Positions 1 to 7,347 are shown, counted from the first letter of the stretch. The stretch is DNA of 11,325 bases from Gammaproteobacteria bacterium (GCA_020444765.1 JAGRHW010000086.1:1-11325), one strand, 5' to 3'. Made by a program: numbers and translations. Notes: generated by a model from the letters alone, not told the origin.

Positions 1-1
1 G

Positions 2-418
2 TGCTGCCACGCGGTACTGAAATATATGCAGGCTCAGGCTTCCGGGGTCATCGTAAACGTCTCGTCCATCGCCACGCGCGGACTGAATCGCGTCCCCTAT
101 GCCGCGGCTAAAGGCGGGGTCAATGCGATGACCGTCTGCATGGCTTATGAAAATTCGGCGCACGGCATTCGTATCAATGCCGTCGCGCCAGGCGGTACCG
201 ATGTGGGCGAGCGCCGTATCCCGCGCAATACGGATAAACAGAGCGATCAGGAGCGCATCTGGTATCAGCAGATTGTCGATCAGACGATCGACTCCTCGTT
301 CATGAAACGCTACAGTTCGCCGGATGAACAGGCCAGTGCGATATTGTTTCTGGCCTCTGATGAAGCGTCTTACATTACCGGTACCGTGTTACCTGTTGGA
401 GGCGGTGACCTGGGTTGA
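2..418 (+). CDS. benD: BenD-type 1,2-dihydroxycyclohexa-3,5-diene-1-carboxylate dehydrogenase, 3' part
   Basis: This is the C-terminal part (138 residues) of a short-chain dehydrogenase/reductase. The frame is open to the left edge, so the true start and the N-terminal Rossmann glycine motif lie outside the window. The fragment keeps the SDR active site: a serine in the VNVSSIATRG segment and the YAAAK motif (Tyr-x3-Lys) eleven residues later. It ends with the family's typical ITGTVLPVGGGDLG tail. The segments RRIPRN, WYQQIVDQTI and LASDEASYITG match what I recall of BenD rather than generic SDRs. BenD oxidises the cis-diol made from benzoate by BenABC to catechol and CO2, using NAD+, in the cytoplasm. 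The upstream benABC genes are not visible. The Met at base 26 is internal, because homologous sequence continues upstream of it. A related dihydrodiol dehydrogenase such as XylL is the main alternative. Confidence 0.88.
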   Translation, partial: CCHAVLKYMQAQASGVIVNVSSIATRGLNRVPYAAAKGGVNAMTVCMAYENSAHGIRINAVAPGGTDVGERRIPRNTDKQSDQERIWYQQIVDQTIDSSFMKRYSSPDEQASAILFLASDEASYITGTVLPVGGGDLG

Positions 419-486
419 TTTCCTCCCGGCAGTCTTTCCCTGTGTAAAAGAGAGCCGGTCTTCCGTTGAACAAGCAGAAGGTGCAG

Positions 487-1392
487 CTAAACGGCTTGGC
501 TTTTTTGAGAAACCACGGGCCAGTTAATTAAAATTACACCGGATATCGCAATGAACACACCTGCCGAAACCGGCAGGGTCAGCTTTTCGCCGAGAAGTAC
601 GATTCCCAGCATCACGCCGATAGCTGCGCGCAGATAGGCCTGGCTCGCCACGCCCATGGAGCCGATGGTGCGCAGCAGTCGAAAGTAAATCATTAATGCA
701 AATCCGGTACAGAAAATCGACAGTGCCAGCGCTGAGAAAATAGCCTTATTTGAAGGCGTCAGGGAAAACGGCTGTTCGACGAGCAGTGCCAAGGGTACGA
801 GTACGGCGGAAGCCCAGATCATGGTTCCGGCCGAGCTTACCACGGGGCTGAGGTTTGAAAAGCGCCTGCCGTAAATCGCCGCACAGGCATAAAGCGCTGC
901 ACCGCTCAGGCAGGCGATTTGACCGGCCACCTGTACACCAAGTCCTTTGACGACATCGCTTCCGACGATCAATACGACGCCGGATAAACCAAGTATGGCG
1001 CCAAACAGCTTGCTTGCTCCAAGCCGCTCGTGCCGGGTCACGACAGCGGTAAAGATGAATACGAATACCGGTGATGTCGAGTTGAGCACACTGGCAAGTC
1101 CGGCATCGACGTAGCTTTGTCCCCAGGCGAGAACCGTCCAGGCAGCGATGCTGTTGAAGAAAGCCTGAATCAATAACATCCGCCAGGTTTGAACGCCGCG
1201 AGGCAAACGCTCATGACGCCACATCATCACCAGGATCAGGAACAGCATTGCGCCGAACACCCGTATCGCAATCAAAGTGAGCGGCGGAATTTCCATGACA
1301 GCGATTTTTATAAACAGATAGGATGAACCCCAGAGTAATGCCAGCAGTCCCAGCAGCGGCAGTTCTGTTTTGAGGCTCGCGGCCTTGTTCAT
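487..1392 (-). CDS. EamA/DMT-superfamily permease
   Basis: This 301-residue integral membrane protein has about ten hydrophobic segments arranged as two EamA repeats (roughly residues 13-145 and 157-290), the usual size and layout of drug/metabolite transporters. The N-terminal helix carries the typical LLWGSSYLFIK signature, and the second repeat ends with the usual LGEKLT loop before the last helix. It should act in the inner membrane, probably as an exporter of a small metabolite; the substrate cannot be read from the sequence. Its ATG overlaps the stop of the upstream ABM-fold gene by four bases (ATGA), so translation is probably coupled, and only a weak AGGG lies upstream. It is the last gene of the three-gene operon and converges on benD. 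Confidence 0.9.
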   Translation of the reverse strand: MNKAASLKTELPLLGLLALLWGSSYLFIKIAVMEIPPLTLIAIRVFGAMLFLILVMMWRHERLPRGVQTWRMLLIQAFFNSIAAWTVLAWGQSYVDAGLASVLNSTSPVFVFIFTAVVTRHERLGASKLFGAILGLSGVVLIVGSDVVKGLGVQVAGQIACLSGAALYACAAIYGRRFSNLSPVVSSAGTMIWASAVLVPLALLVEQPFSLTPSNKAIFSALALSIFCTGFALMIYFRLLRTIGSMGVASQAYLRAAIGVMLGIVLLGEKLTLPVSAGVFIAISGVILINWPVVSQKSQAV

Positions 1393-1736
1393 GATTCGTG
1401 TGCCGCCCTGCTGTCATGCGGCGCTTCGCGCCGGTCGAACATGCCATAGTCGCGGATCACCTCGGCGATGCGTATGCGATAGTCCTTGAAAATCGTCGTC
1501 CGGCCGCTGGATTGCGCTTCCCGGTGTGCCTGCAGCTTACGCCATTGCCTGACAGCGTCCTCGTCACGGAAAAACGACAGGGACAGGATCTTGTCCGGAT
1601 TATTCAGGCTCTGGAATCGTTCCACGGAAATAAAACCGTCCACCTTGTCGAGCAGCGGGCGGAGCTCGGCGGCGATATCCAGATAATCCTGTTTGTGCCC
1701 GTCGCCAGGCTCTACTTCAAAAATGACGGCGATCAT
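1389..1736 (-). CDS. ABM-fold (antibiotic biosynthesis monooxygenase-like) protein
   Basis: This small 115-residue protein has the features of a dimeric alpha/beta-barrel (ABM/YgiN-type) domain: an initial strand MIAVIFEVEPG, a helix with LRPLLDKVDGFISVERF, the segment KILSLSFFRDEDAVRQWR, and a following helix with HREAQ. Proteins of this fold include heme- and quinol-degrading monooxygenases, but many members have no known reaction, so no substrate is assigned. The start is supported by GGAG seven bases upstream. The gene overlaps both neighbours by four bases, which places it firmly in an operon with the NIPSNAP gene and the DMT permease. It probably modifies or binds the same small molecule that the permease moves; that is inference from context. 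Confidence 0.8.
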   Translation of the reverse strand: MIAVIFEVEPGDGHKQDYLDIAAELRPLLDKVDGFISVERFQSLNNPDKILSLSFFRDEDAVRQWRKLQAHREAQSSGRTTIFKDYRIRIAEVIRDYGMFDRREAPHDSRAAHES

Positions 1737-2056
1737 TTGATTGCTCCATGGGGTGCGGAAACAAGCTTTAAAAACGTGCGGTCCTCGCGCAGCAGAAATT
1801 TCTCTACCTGGGCGAATCGATAGTTTTCCCGACCCAGTGGATCTTCGGCGAGTCGGGCACGGTAAGCCTCATAGTCGGCAAGGCTGTCGATGTGGTAGAT
1901 GCCATAGGCAAGCGTGCTGGAACCTTCATGCGGCGCAAAATAGCCGACCAGATCCGCGCCGCATCGCGGGATGGCCTGCCCCCAGTTTCGTGCGTACTCG
2001 ATAAACTGCTGTTTCTTGGTCGGGTCGATCTGATAGCGTATAACGCAGGTCAGCAT
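1733..2056 (-). CDS. NIPSNAP-family protein
   Basis: This 107-residue protein begins MLTCVIRYQIDP and continues with the F-x2-YARNWGQ helix, the GYFAPHEG turn and the YEAYRARLAEDPLGRENY segment characteristic of bacterial NIPSNAP proteins, again a ferredoxin-like dimeric barrel. The family's biochemical role is not established. It is the first gene of the operon: AGGAGA (plus-strand bases 2063-2068) lies six bases before the ATG, and a TATACT -10-like hexamer lies about 35 bases upstream. Its stop overlaps the ABM gene start by four bases. Two small barrel proteins followed by a DMT permease, with a divergent ArsR regulator, form a cassette I recall from other proteobacteria. Confidence 0.82.
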   Translation of the reverse strand: MLTCVIRYQIDPTKKQQFIEYARNWGQAIPRCGADLVGYFAPHEGSSTLAYGIYHIDSLADYEAYRARLAEDPLGRENYRFAQVEKFLLREDRTFLKLVSAPHGAIK

Positions 2057-2062
2057 GCGTCG

Positions 2063-2068
2063 TCTCCT
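2063..2068 (-). promoter_or_regulatory. Shine-Dalgarno of the NIPSNAP operon
   Basis: On the minus strand AGGAGA lies six bases before the NIPSNAP ATG. This is a near-consensus ribosome binding site and supports that start codon. Confidence 0.65.
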
Positions 2069-2090
2069 GGTACTCGGTTTAGGGAGAGCC

Positions 2091-2096
2091 AGTATA
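2091..2096 (-). promoter_or_regulatory. Putative -10 element for the NIPSNAP-ABM-DMT operon
   Basis: The minus strand reads TATACT here (5 of 6 matches to TATAAT), about 35 bases before the NIPSNAP ATG. That would give a short leader with the AGGAGA site in it. I could not find a good -35 hexamer at 16-18 bases, so the promoter may depend on, or be repressed by, the divergently encoded ArsR protein. The call is weak on its own and rests mainly on position. Confidence 0.3.
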
Positions 2097-2100
2097 GGAC

Positions 2101-2130
2101 TTTACTTTCCAGGAATGCTTCGGCTACCAT
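2101..2130 (+). promoter_or_regulatory. Putative promoter of the ArsR-type regulator
   Basis: TTTACT (2101-2106) and TACCAT (2125-2130) are each 4/6 matches to the sigma70 hexamers and lie 18 bases apart. A start site six or seven bases past the second hexamer would fall at the regulator's ATG (2137), which has no Shine-Dalgarno close by. The transcript could therefore be leaderless. Both hexamers are poor, so confidence is low. Confidence 0.15.
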
Positions 2131-2136
2131 CGAACT

Positions 2137-2817
2137 ATGGAAGGAAGCCCTAACATTGCACGCATTGGCGCATTGCTGGGTGATACCGCGCGTGCCAATA
2201 TGCTGACCGCCTTGATGAGCGGTAAGGCGCTGACGGTCAGCGAGCTGGCGCGCGAGGCAGGCGTCACGATTCAAACCGCGAGTGCTCATTTGTCCAAACT
2301 GGAACACGGCGGCCTGCTACGATTGCGCAAACAGGGTCGTCACAAATTTTTTGCGCTGGCGAGTGATGAGGTGGCGCGGGTTCTTGAAAGTCTGATGGGC
2401 CTGGTCGAGGGCGCGAATCGTTTACGGGTCCTGACCGGACCAAAAGACGTTGCTCTTCGCAAGGCGCGTGTCTGCTATAACCATCTGGCTGGCGATATGG
2501 GTATTCAGTTATACGAAAGCCTGCTCGCTCAAGGTTATATCGTACGACGAGGAGGGCAGCCGGTTCTGTCTGACACCGGGCAAGACATGGTCGTCGGCTT
2601 CGGCATAGATCTCGCGCATTTGCAGACCGGTAAATCGCCTCTTTGTCGCGAATGTCTCGATTGGAGTGAGCGCAGATCGCACCTGGCCGGCAGCCTTGGG
2701 CGCGCTTTTCTTGGCCGACTGGAAGAGCTCCGTTGGCTCAAGCGGGACGAAGGAACGCGAATACTGAAATTTACAAAACAAGGCGAACTGGCATTCAACA
2801 AAACCTTTCCGCTCTGA
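2137..2817 (+). CDS. ArsR-type winged-helix transcriptional regulator with cysteine-containing C-terminal domain
   Basis: The N-terminal ~80 residues form an ArsR/HTH_20-type winged helix: ARIGALLGDTARANML, then the recognition region LAREAGVTIQTASAHLSKLE (residues 38-57), then the wing around RKQGRHKFFALAS. The C-terminal ~120 residues are not part of a minimal ArsR repressor. They contain CYNHLAGDMG (Cys113) and a CxxC motif (Cys170, Cys173) directly followed by LDWSERRSHLAG, signatures I recall from a specific proteobacterial subgroup. The protein probably represses the divergent NIPSNAP-ABM-DMT operon and its own gene by binding the 80-base spacer. The three cysteines could bind metal or react with an electrophile or oxidant, but this is inference. 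No Shine-Dalgarno lies close to the ATG. The winged-helix assignment is secure; the ligand is unknown. Confidence 0.85.
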   Translation: MEGSPNIARIGALLGDTARANMLTALMSGKALTVSELAREAGVTIQTASAHLSKLEHGGLLRLRKQGRHKFFALASDEVARVLESLMGLVEGANRLRVLTGPKDVALRKARVCYNHLAGDMGIQLYESLLAQGYIVRRGGQPVLSDTGQDMVVGFGIDLAHLQTGKSPLCRECLDWSERRSHLAGSLGRAFLGRLEELRWLKRDEGTRILKFTKQGELAFNKTFPL

Positions 2818-2882
2818 ATTATAGCGGACAGGCGGATTGCTTTGTCTGAACAGCCAATCATTCATTTACACTGACTTGTATT

Positions 2883-2888
2883 AAGGAA
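2883..2888 (+). promoter_or_regulatory. Shine-Dalgarno that sets the TTG start of the AEC permease
   Basis: AAGGAA lies six bases before the TTG at 2895. No ATG or GTG gives a sensible N-terminus nearby, and the TTG opens directly onto the first transmembrane segment, so this site decides the start. Confidence 0.6.
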
Positions 2889-2894
2889 ACCGGT

Positions 2895-3833
2895 TTGGGA
2901 ACGATTGTCTTTGAGAGCCTGTTACCGGTTTTTCTGGTAATTGCAGTTGGTTTGGGGCTGCGTAAATCCGGGCTGGTGCCGGAGGATCAGTGGCACGGTA
3001 TCGAATTACTGGGTTACTGGCTGCTGTTTCCGGTGCTGGTACTGATATCCCTGATCAATATGGACCTGTCGAATCTGGATCTTGGATCGATCAGCAAAGG
3101 ATATTTGTTTGCGGTCATTCTGCAGATTATCCTGGTCTGGCTGATGCGCAGGCCGCTGCATCGTTTTCTGGGGATCGGAGACAGAAGCTTCAGCTCGATT
3201 TTTCAGACGTCGACGCGCTGGAACGGTTTTATCGCGCTGGCGATAGCCGCCAAGTATGCCGGTGATCAGGGGCTTGCAATTGTCGCGCTGATTATGGCGA
3301 TCACGGTGCCGGTGTTGAATTTCGTGAATATTATCGTGCTGACCATCTGCGCCAGCGAGCAGGCGGCGACGGTCAGAACGACGCTGATCAATACCCTTAA
3401 GGTGCCATTGATCTGGGGGGCCTTGCTCGGGCTCGGAATCAATCTGCTGGCAATACCGGTATATGAGCCGCTGATGGTTGGTCTGGATATTGTCGGCAGG
3501 GCCGGGCTAGGAATCGGTCTGCTGACCGTCGGCGCGGGTATTCGCATCAAGGCCATGCTGGATGCCAAGACCACGGTGTTGATCGGTATTGTCGCCAAGT
3601 TGTTTATTTTTCCGCTGCTGGTTTTTGCCGGTTGTATGCTGTTTGGCGTCGACGGGCTGGCCTTGCAGGTCGCCATGCTGTCGGCATCCGTATCGACGGC
3701 GATGAACGGCTATATACTGGCCCGCAAGATGGGCGGTGATGCCGATCTGTATGCAGCGACCGCATCGCTACAGGTTGTCGTATCCATGTTCAGCATCCCG
3801 TTTATTTTTTGGGCGGTCAGTAGCACGGTATGA
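2895..3833 (+). CDS. Auxin efflux carrier (AEC) family permease
   Basis: This 312-residue polytopic membrane protein has about ten hydrophobic segments. The N-terminus, FESLLPVFLVIAVGLGLRKSG, is typical of AEC/PIN-like bacterial transporters, as are the RWNGFIALAIA segment in the first half and the VAMLSASVSTAMNGYILARKMGGD segment near the end (split here for reading as VAMLSASVSTAMNG then YILARKMGGD). Bacterial members move small organic acids such as malate or malonate across the inner membrane; the substrate of this one is not evident. It starts at TTG with a good Shine-Dalgarno. It follows the ArsR gene by 77 bases on the same strand, so it may have its own promoter, although I found no convincing hexamers in the gap. 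The Nudix gene begins 19 bases downstream. Confidence 0.88.
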   Translation: MGTIVFESLLPVFLVIAVGLGLRKSGLVPEDQWHGIELLGYWLLFPVLVLISLINMDLSNLDLGSISKGYLFAVILQIILVWLMRRPLHRFLGIGDRSFSSIFQTSTRWNGFIALAIAAKYAGDQGLAIVALIMAITVPVLNFVNIIVLTICASEQAATVRTTLINTLKVPLIWGALLGLGINLLAIPVYEPLMVGLDIVGRAGLGIGLLTVGAGIRIKAMLDAKTTVLIGIVAKLFIFPLLVFAGCMLFGVDGLALQVAMLSASVSTAMNGYILARKMGGDADLYAATASLQVVVSMFSIPFIFWAVSSTV

Positions 3834-3852
3834 ATTTTCCGGAACACAGATC

Positions 3853-4311
3853 ATGACCGCGATCCCCCTGAACACCGCCACCTGTACGGCTGTCGTGCTG
3901 AGCCAGTTCGATACGGGTACAAAAATGCTGTTGATGAAGCGGGCCAAGGAAGGCTACTGGTGTCAACTGGCCGGTAATATCGAGCAAAACGAAACCGCCT
4001 GCCAGGCCATCGTACGCGAAGTCAGCGAAGAAATTTCCTGCCAGGTCAAAACGCTGTACTCGGCCGATTTTATCGTGCAGTTCTACGAGCCGGAGCTGAA
4101 CAGGATGATGATGTCGCCTGCCTTCGTCGTGTTTATGGAAAGTGACGTACCGATAATACTTAACGAAGAACACACCGACTACCGCTGGTGCACACTCGAT
4201 GAAGCCAAAGCGCTGCTGCCATTTCCCAATCAGCGGACTCTGTTCGACCATGTGTGGAAAAATTTTGTCGAACAGACGCCTTCTGAATTCATGAAGGTGG
4301 CGCTGGACTGA
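3853..4311 (+). CDS. Nudix hydrolase, NudB-like
   Basis: This 152-residue protein has a recognisable Nudix box at residues 41-62: Gly41, five residues, Glu47, seven residues, Arg55-Glu56, then Glu59-Glu60. The final glycine of the consensus is replaced by Ser62. Metal-binding glutamates 56, 59 and 60 are present, so it should be active on a nucleoside diphosphate-X substrate in the cytoplasm. The GYWCQLAGNIE segment before the box and the EEHTDYRWCTLDEA segment after it resemble dihydroneopterin triphosphate pyrophosphatase (NudB), a folate-pathway enzyme, but specificity is not proven. I chose the ATG at 3853 rather than one 117 bases upstream, because the longer form would overlap the permease gene and carry an unrelated N-terminus. 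GGAACA six bases upstream is a modest Shine-Dalgarno. Confidence 0.85.
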   Translation: MTAIPLNTATCTAVVLSQFDTGTKMLLMKRAKEGYWCQLAGNIEQNETACQAIVREVSEEISCQVKTLYSADFIVQFYEPELNRMMMSPAFVVFMESDVPIILNEEHTDYRWCTLDEAKALLPFPNQRTLFDHVWKNFVEQTPSEFMKVALD

Positions 4312-4365
4312 AATGCAAGCCAGGCATATTTTTGACTGTTGTGGTTAACAAGGCAATCGATAAGT

Positions 4366-5016
4366 ATGAATGAACCCAAACCAGGATCAAAACCGGAATG
4401 CCTGTTGCTGATAGGCACGTATTGCCCACACTGCCCGCAGGTGTTGGCGGCCCTTGGCGATATGATAAAGCAGGGGGAAATCAGCCGCCTGACGGTGGTC
4501 AACATCGAACAGCAGCCGGAACTGGCCGGGGAACTCAATATACGTTCGGTACCGTGGATTAAACTCGGTGACGTCGAGTTGACAGGCTTGCATTCTCTGC
4601 AGGAACTGCGGCAATGGGCGGGCAGCGCCGGAACGGTCGACGGCATGGTTTTGTATCTCAATGAATTACTGACCACGGCGCGTCTGCCGGAGGCCATTCA
4701 ACTGGTAAAAGACAAGCCCGAATACCTTAAGGGAATCATGTCGATACTCGGCAACCAGGACGCGAAAATCAATGTGCGGGTCGGTATCGGCGTCATCATG
4801 GAAGAGCTTCAGGGCAGCGCGGTTTTACGCGCTTACCTGGATCAACTCGGTCAACTTACCCGCCACCAAGCCGCGCCGGTACGCAGCGACGCCGCCCACT
4901 ACCTGTCCCTGACCGGAAGCCCTGACGCCAAACCCTATCTGCAAGCGCTGTTGAATGACGACAGCGCGGAAGTCCGGGAAATCGCCGAAGACGGGCTGGC
5001 CGAGCTGGAGGCATAA
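4366..5016 (+). CDS. Thioredoxin-like protein with C-terminal HEAT-type repeats
   Basis: This 216-residue protein has two parts. Residues 11-90 look like a thioredoxin fold: a strand LLLIGTYCPHCPQV with a CPHC redox motif (Cys20, Cys23), the segment LTVVNIEQQPELAGEL, and a probable cis-proline at Pro63 in RSVPWIKLGD. Residues of about 100-216 are helical, and the last part (from roughly residue 150) reads like HEAT repeats: VRSDAAHYLSLTGS, DAKPYLQALLNDDS, AEVREIAEDGLAELEA. There is no signal peptide, so it should be cytoplasmic. It may reduce disulfides on a partner bound by the HEAT part. The ATG at 4366 is preferred over an in-frame TTG nine codons upstream, because the fold begins after it; an AAGG lies 12 bases upstream. 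It is the last gene of its strand block and converges on glcF. Confidence 0.78.
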   Translation: MNEPKPGSKPECLLLIGTYCPHCPQVLAALGDMIKQGEISRLTVVNIEQQPELAGELNIRSVPWIKLGDVELTGLHSLQELRQWAGSAGTVDGMVLYLNELLTTARLPEAIQLVKDKPEYLKGIMSILGNQDAKINVRVGIGVIMEELQGSAVLRAYLDQLGQLTRHQAAPVRSDAAHYLSLTGSPDAKPYLQALLNDDSAEVREIAEDGLAELEA

Positions 5017-5064
5017 CGATGTTACCTTGCTAACCGGGCAGCCTGCGCCAACAGCAGAAACTTA

Positions 5065-6273
5065 TTACGGGTCGAGCAATTCGATCCAGTGTTGCACCGG
5101 TATTTTGGCCTTGCTTTGCAGATGCATCTGGCAGCCCACATTGGCGGTCACTACGCAATCCGGCTTGTCGATACTGAGTGCATCAAGTTTGTTGCGCAGC
5201 AGGCGCTGGCTCAATTGCGGTTGAAGAATCGAATAGGTGCCGGCGGACCCGCAGCATAAATGCCGCTCGCGCGTTGAGGCCAGATTGAAGCCGGCTTTTT
5301 GCAGGATCGATTCGACTGCGCCGTCGAGTTGCAGCGCGTGTTGCAAAGTGCAAGGACAATGCACGGCGATTTTTTCTTCGCCGGGCTTGAGGTTCAGTCC
5401 CGATAAGTCCTCGTCGAGCAGCACCTCGCTCAAATCCTTCGACAGTGAAGAAACCAGAGCGGCCTTGGCGGCGTAGTCGGCGTCGTCGCGCAACAGATGA
5501 CCGTATTCGCGGACCATCGCGCCGCAACCCGAGGCGCTGAAAATAATCGCTTCGGCGCCCTGTTCGATGAGCGGCCACCAGGCGTCGATATTACGCTTGA
5601 TAAAGCCCAGCGCCTCGCCCGGCGCACCGAGATGCTGGCTGACCGCGCCACAACAGCCGGCAGCCGGTGTACGCAGCAGGCTGATACCGAGGCGGTCGAG
5701 CACGCGTGCCGCGTGGGCGTTGGTGTCAGGTGTACTTGTGGCCTGTACGCAACCCTCGAGCACCAGCATGTGGCGTGCGTGTTTCCGAGCCGGCCAGGCC
5801 AAGGGTCTGGCGACTGGCGGAATTTTTTCCTTCACTGTATCAGACAGCAGCGGTTTGAACGGTTGTGCCAGTTTTATCAGGGTTGCGAACCGTTTTGGGT
5901 ACGGCAGCACCTTGCGCAGCCCCCAACGCAGGGCGCGTTCCCGCAACGGACGCTTGAGCTGCGCCTCGACCAGATTGCGACCGATATCGATCAGACGACC
6001 GTATTGCACACCTGACGGGCAGGTGGTTTCGCAACTCCGGCAGGTCAGGCAACGGTCCAGATGGCGCCGTGAGCGCTCGCTGACCTGGCCGGTTTCGAGA
6101 AACTGCTTGATCAGGTAAATGCGGCCGCGAGGACCGTCCCGCTCATCATTGAGCATCTGGTAGGTCGGGCAGGTTGCGGTACAGAAACCGCAATGGACGC
6201 AATTTCTCAGGATACGCTCGGCTTCCCGGCCGTCCGCGCTGTCGAGAAAATGCCGGATAATGTTGGTCTGCAT
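5065..6273 (-). CDS. glcF: Glycolate oxidase iron-sulfur subunit GlcF
   Basis: This 402-residue protein is close to the E. coli GlcF length. It has two ferredoxin-type 4Fe-4S motifs: CVHCGFCTATCP (Cys25, 28, 31, 35) and CLTCRSCETTCP (Cys75, 78, 81, 85). Two CCG domains follow, marked by AGCCGAVSQHLG and HLCCGSAGTYSI, with SGCGAMVREYG and HCPCTLQHALQL between them. GlcF passes electrons from the flavin subunits GlcD and GlcE toward the membrane quinone pool during oxidation of glycolate, or D-lactate-like 2-hydroxyacids, to the 2-oxoacid. It is the last gene of the operon, 12 bases after glcE, with a GAAGTGAG-type ribosome site. No clear terminator follows in the 48-base convergent gap. Confidence 0.95.
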   Translation of the reverse strand: MQTNIIRHFLDSADGREAERILRNCVHCGFCTATCPTYQMLNDERDGPRGRIYLIKQFLETGQVSERSRRHLDRCLTCRSCETTCPSGVQYGRLIDIGRNLVEAQLKRPLRERALRWGLRKVLPYPKRFATLIKLAQPFKPLLSDTVKEKIPPVARPLAWPARKHARHMLVLEGCVQATSTPDTNAHAARVLDRLGISLLRTPAAGCCGAVSQHLGAPGEALGFIKRNIDAWWPLIEQGAEAIIFSASGCGAMVREYGHLLRDDADYAAKAALVSSLSKDLSEVLLDEDLSGLNLKPGEEKIAVHCPCTLQHALQLDGAVESILQKAGFNLASTRERHLCCGSAGTYSILQPQLSQRLLRNKLDALSIDKPDCVVTANVGCQMHLQSKAKIPVQHWIELLDP

Positions 6274-6285
6274 GGTTAACTCACT

Positions 6286-7347
6286 TCATAACCAGGTATA
6301 AAGCCGCCCTGGATTAAACAGGTGTTTGGGGTCAAAGCTGTATTTGAGTCGCTGTTGAATCGATTGCAGCGCGGTGGCCTGCGGGTGGTTGACCTCGCCA
6401 TGGCGATCGCCGCCTTTGAAGAGCGAGACCTTGCCCGACAGGGTTTCAGCCAGCGCCGCCATCGAAATCAGCTCGTCCCTGGCGCGAACCCAGCGTTGCG
6501 CGCCGCCCCAGTCGATCAGCCAGTCGGCTTCGTGCATTACCGGCTGCGCGGTGGGTTTGACCGAGAAACGCCATAATGGCGTGTCGCCGAGGAAAAAATC
6601 CAGCTTGTGATCGCGCAAGTCGCGCCAGAAAGTTTCGCCTTCCTCGAGTTGGCTGTAACCCCACTGTTTGGCGGTCGCGTCAACGGCCGAGCGTGCGCCG
6701 GCCAGGCGCAGGTACAGGTGGCCGTCATACCAGCAGGCGCCGGCCAGCGGCTTGGGCAGGGTCGACAAGCGGTTCATCGTGTCGATCGCCTCGGCCACCG
6801 GCATTTCCTCGACCAGTGTCAGCACGTGCGCGGGTTTCGGCATAACCTTGAGGCTGATTTCGGTGATCACGCCGAGGCAGCCCATGGCGCCGGCCTGCAG
6901 GCGGGATACATCGTAACCGGCGACGTTTTTCATGACTTGCCCGCCGAACCGCAGGTGTTCACCACGTCCGTTAAGCAGGCGGATACCCAGTACCTGGTCA
7001 CGTACCGAGCCCCACCACGGGCGGGCCGGACCGGACTGATTACAGGCCAGCGTGCCGCCGATCGTCGCGCCGCTTGCGTAATGCGGTGCCTGGAAAGACA
7101 GCATTTGTCCCTGTTCGTCGAGCGCCTGTTCGATTTCATCAAGTCGCGTGCCCGCGCGTGCGGTCAACACCAGTTCGACCGGCTGGTAGCTGACGATTCC
7201 GCTATGCCCGCCGGTGTGCAGTGGTATGACGTTATCAAGCGCACGTCCCATAAAGGACTTGCTGCCGCCACCGACGATATTCAGCCTGGCGCCATCGGTC
7301 AGCGCGGTTTGTATTTGCTCGGTTAATTGCCTGCTCAGATCAGGCAT
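6286..7347 (-). CDS. glcE: Glycolate oxidase FAD-binding subunit GlcE
   Basis: This 353-residue protein has an FAD_binding_4 (PCMH-type) domain. Visible signatures are NIVGGGSKSFMG (residues 23-34), LTARAGTRLDEIEQAL, APHYASGATIGGTLACNQSG, WWGSVRDQVLGIRLLNG and RFGGQVMKNVAGYDVSRL. The end, FDPKHLFNPGRLYTWL, matches the E. coli GlcE terminus. GlcE pairs with GlcD as the second flavin subunit of glycolate oxidase; in E. coli all of GlcD, E and F are needed for activity. Its ATG lies inside the last codons of glcD (8-base overlap), with GGAG seven bases before it, so the two are probably translated together in fixed ratio. Length and motifs are intact. Confidence 0.95.
   Translation of the reverse strand: MPDLSRQLTEQIQTALTDGARLNIVGGGSKSFMGRALDNVIPLHTGGHSGIVSYQPVELVLTARAGTRLDEIEQALDEQGQMLSFQAPHYASGATIGGTLACNQSGPARPWWGSVRDQVLGIRLLNGRGEHLRFGGQVMKNVAGYDVSRLQAGAMGCLGVITEISLKVMPKPAHVLTLVEEMPVAEAIDTMNRLSTLPKPLAGACWYDGHLYLRLAGARSAVDATAKQWGYSQLEEGETFWRDLRDHKLDFFLGDTPLWRFSVKPTAQPVMHEADWLIDWGGAQRWVRARDELISMAALAETLSGKVSLFKGGDRHGEVNHPQATALQSIQQRLKYSFDPKHLFNPGRLYTWL

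Noticed and set aside
419..486. Possible bidirectional terminator between benD and the DMT permease gene.
   Set aside because: Only a 5-bp AGCCG/CGGCT pairing with a loop of over 30 bases is present; not enough for a terminator call, despite a nearby T run.
3736..3852. 39-codon upstream extension of the Nudix protein.
   Set aside because: It lies within the AEC permease gene in a different frame and is unlike Nudix N-termini.
4339..4365. TTG start nine codons before the Trx-HEAT ATG.
   Set aside because: No ribosome site before it, and the thioredoxin fold begins after the ATG at 4366.
5017..5064. Possible terminator in the convergent gap between the Trx-HEAT gene and glcF.
   Set aside because: Only 4-bp GC pairings (GCAG/CTGC) and no adjacent T tract.
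5497..6118. Overlapping plus-strand open frames opposite glcF.
   Set aside because: Both are shadows of the glcF frame; arginine/serine-rich and without family resemblance.
6607..7326. 239-codon plus-strand open frame opposite glcE.
   Set aside because: Antisense shadow of a clearly conserved gene in GC-rich DNA; its translation matches no family I know.
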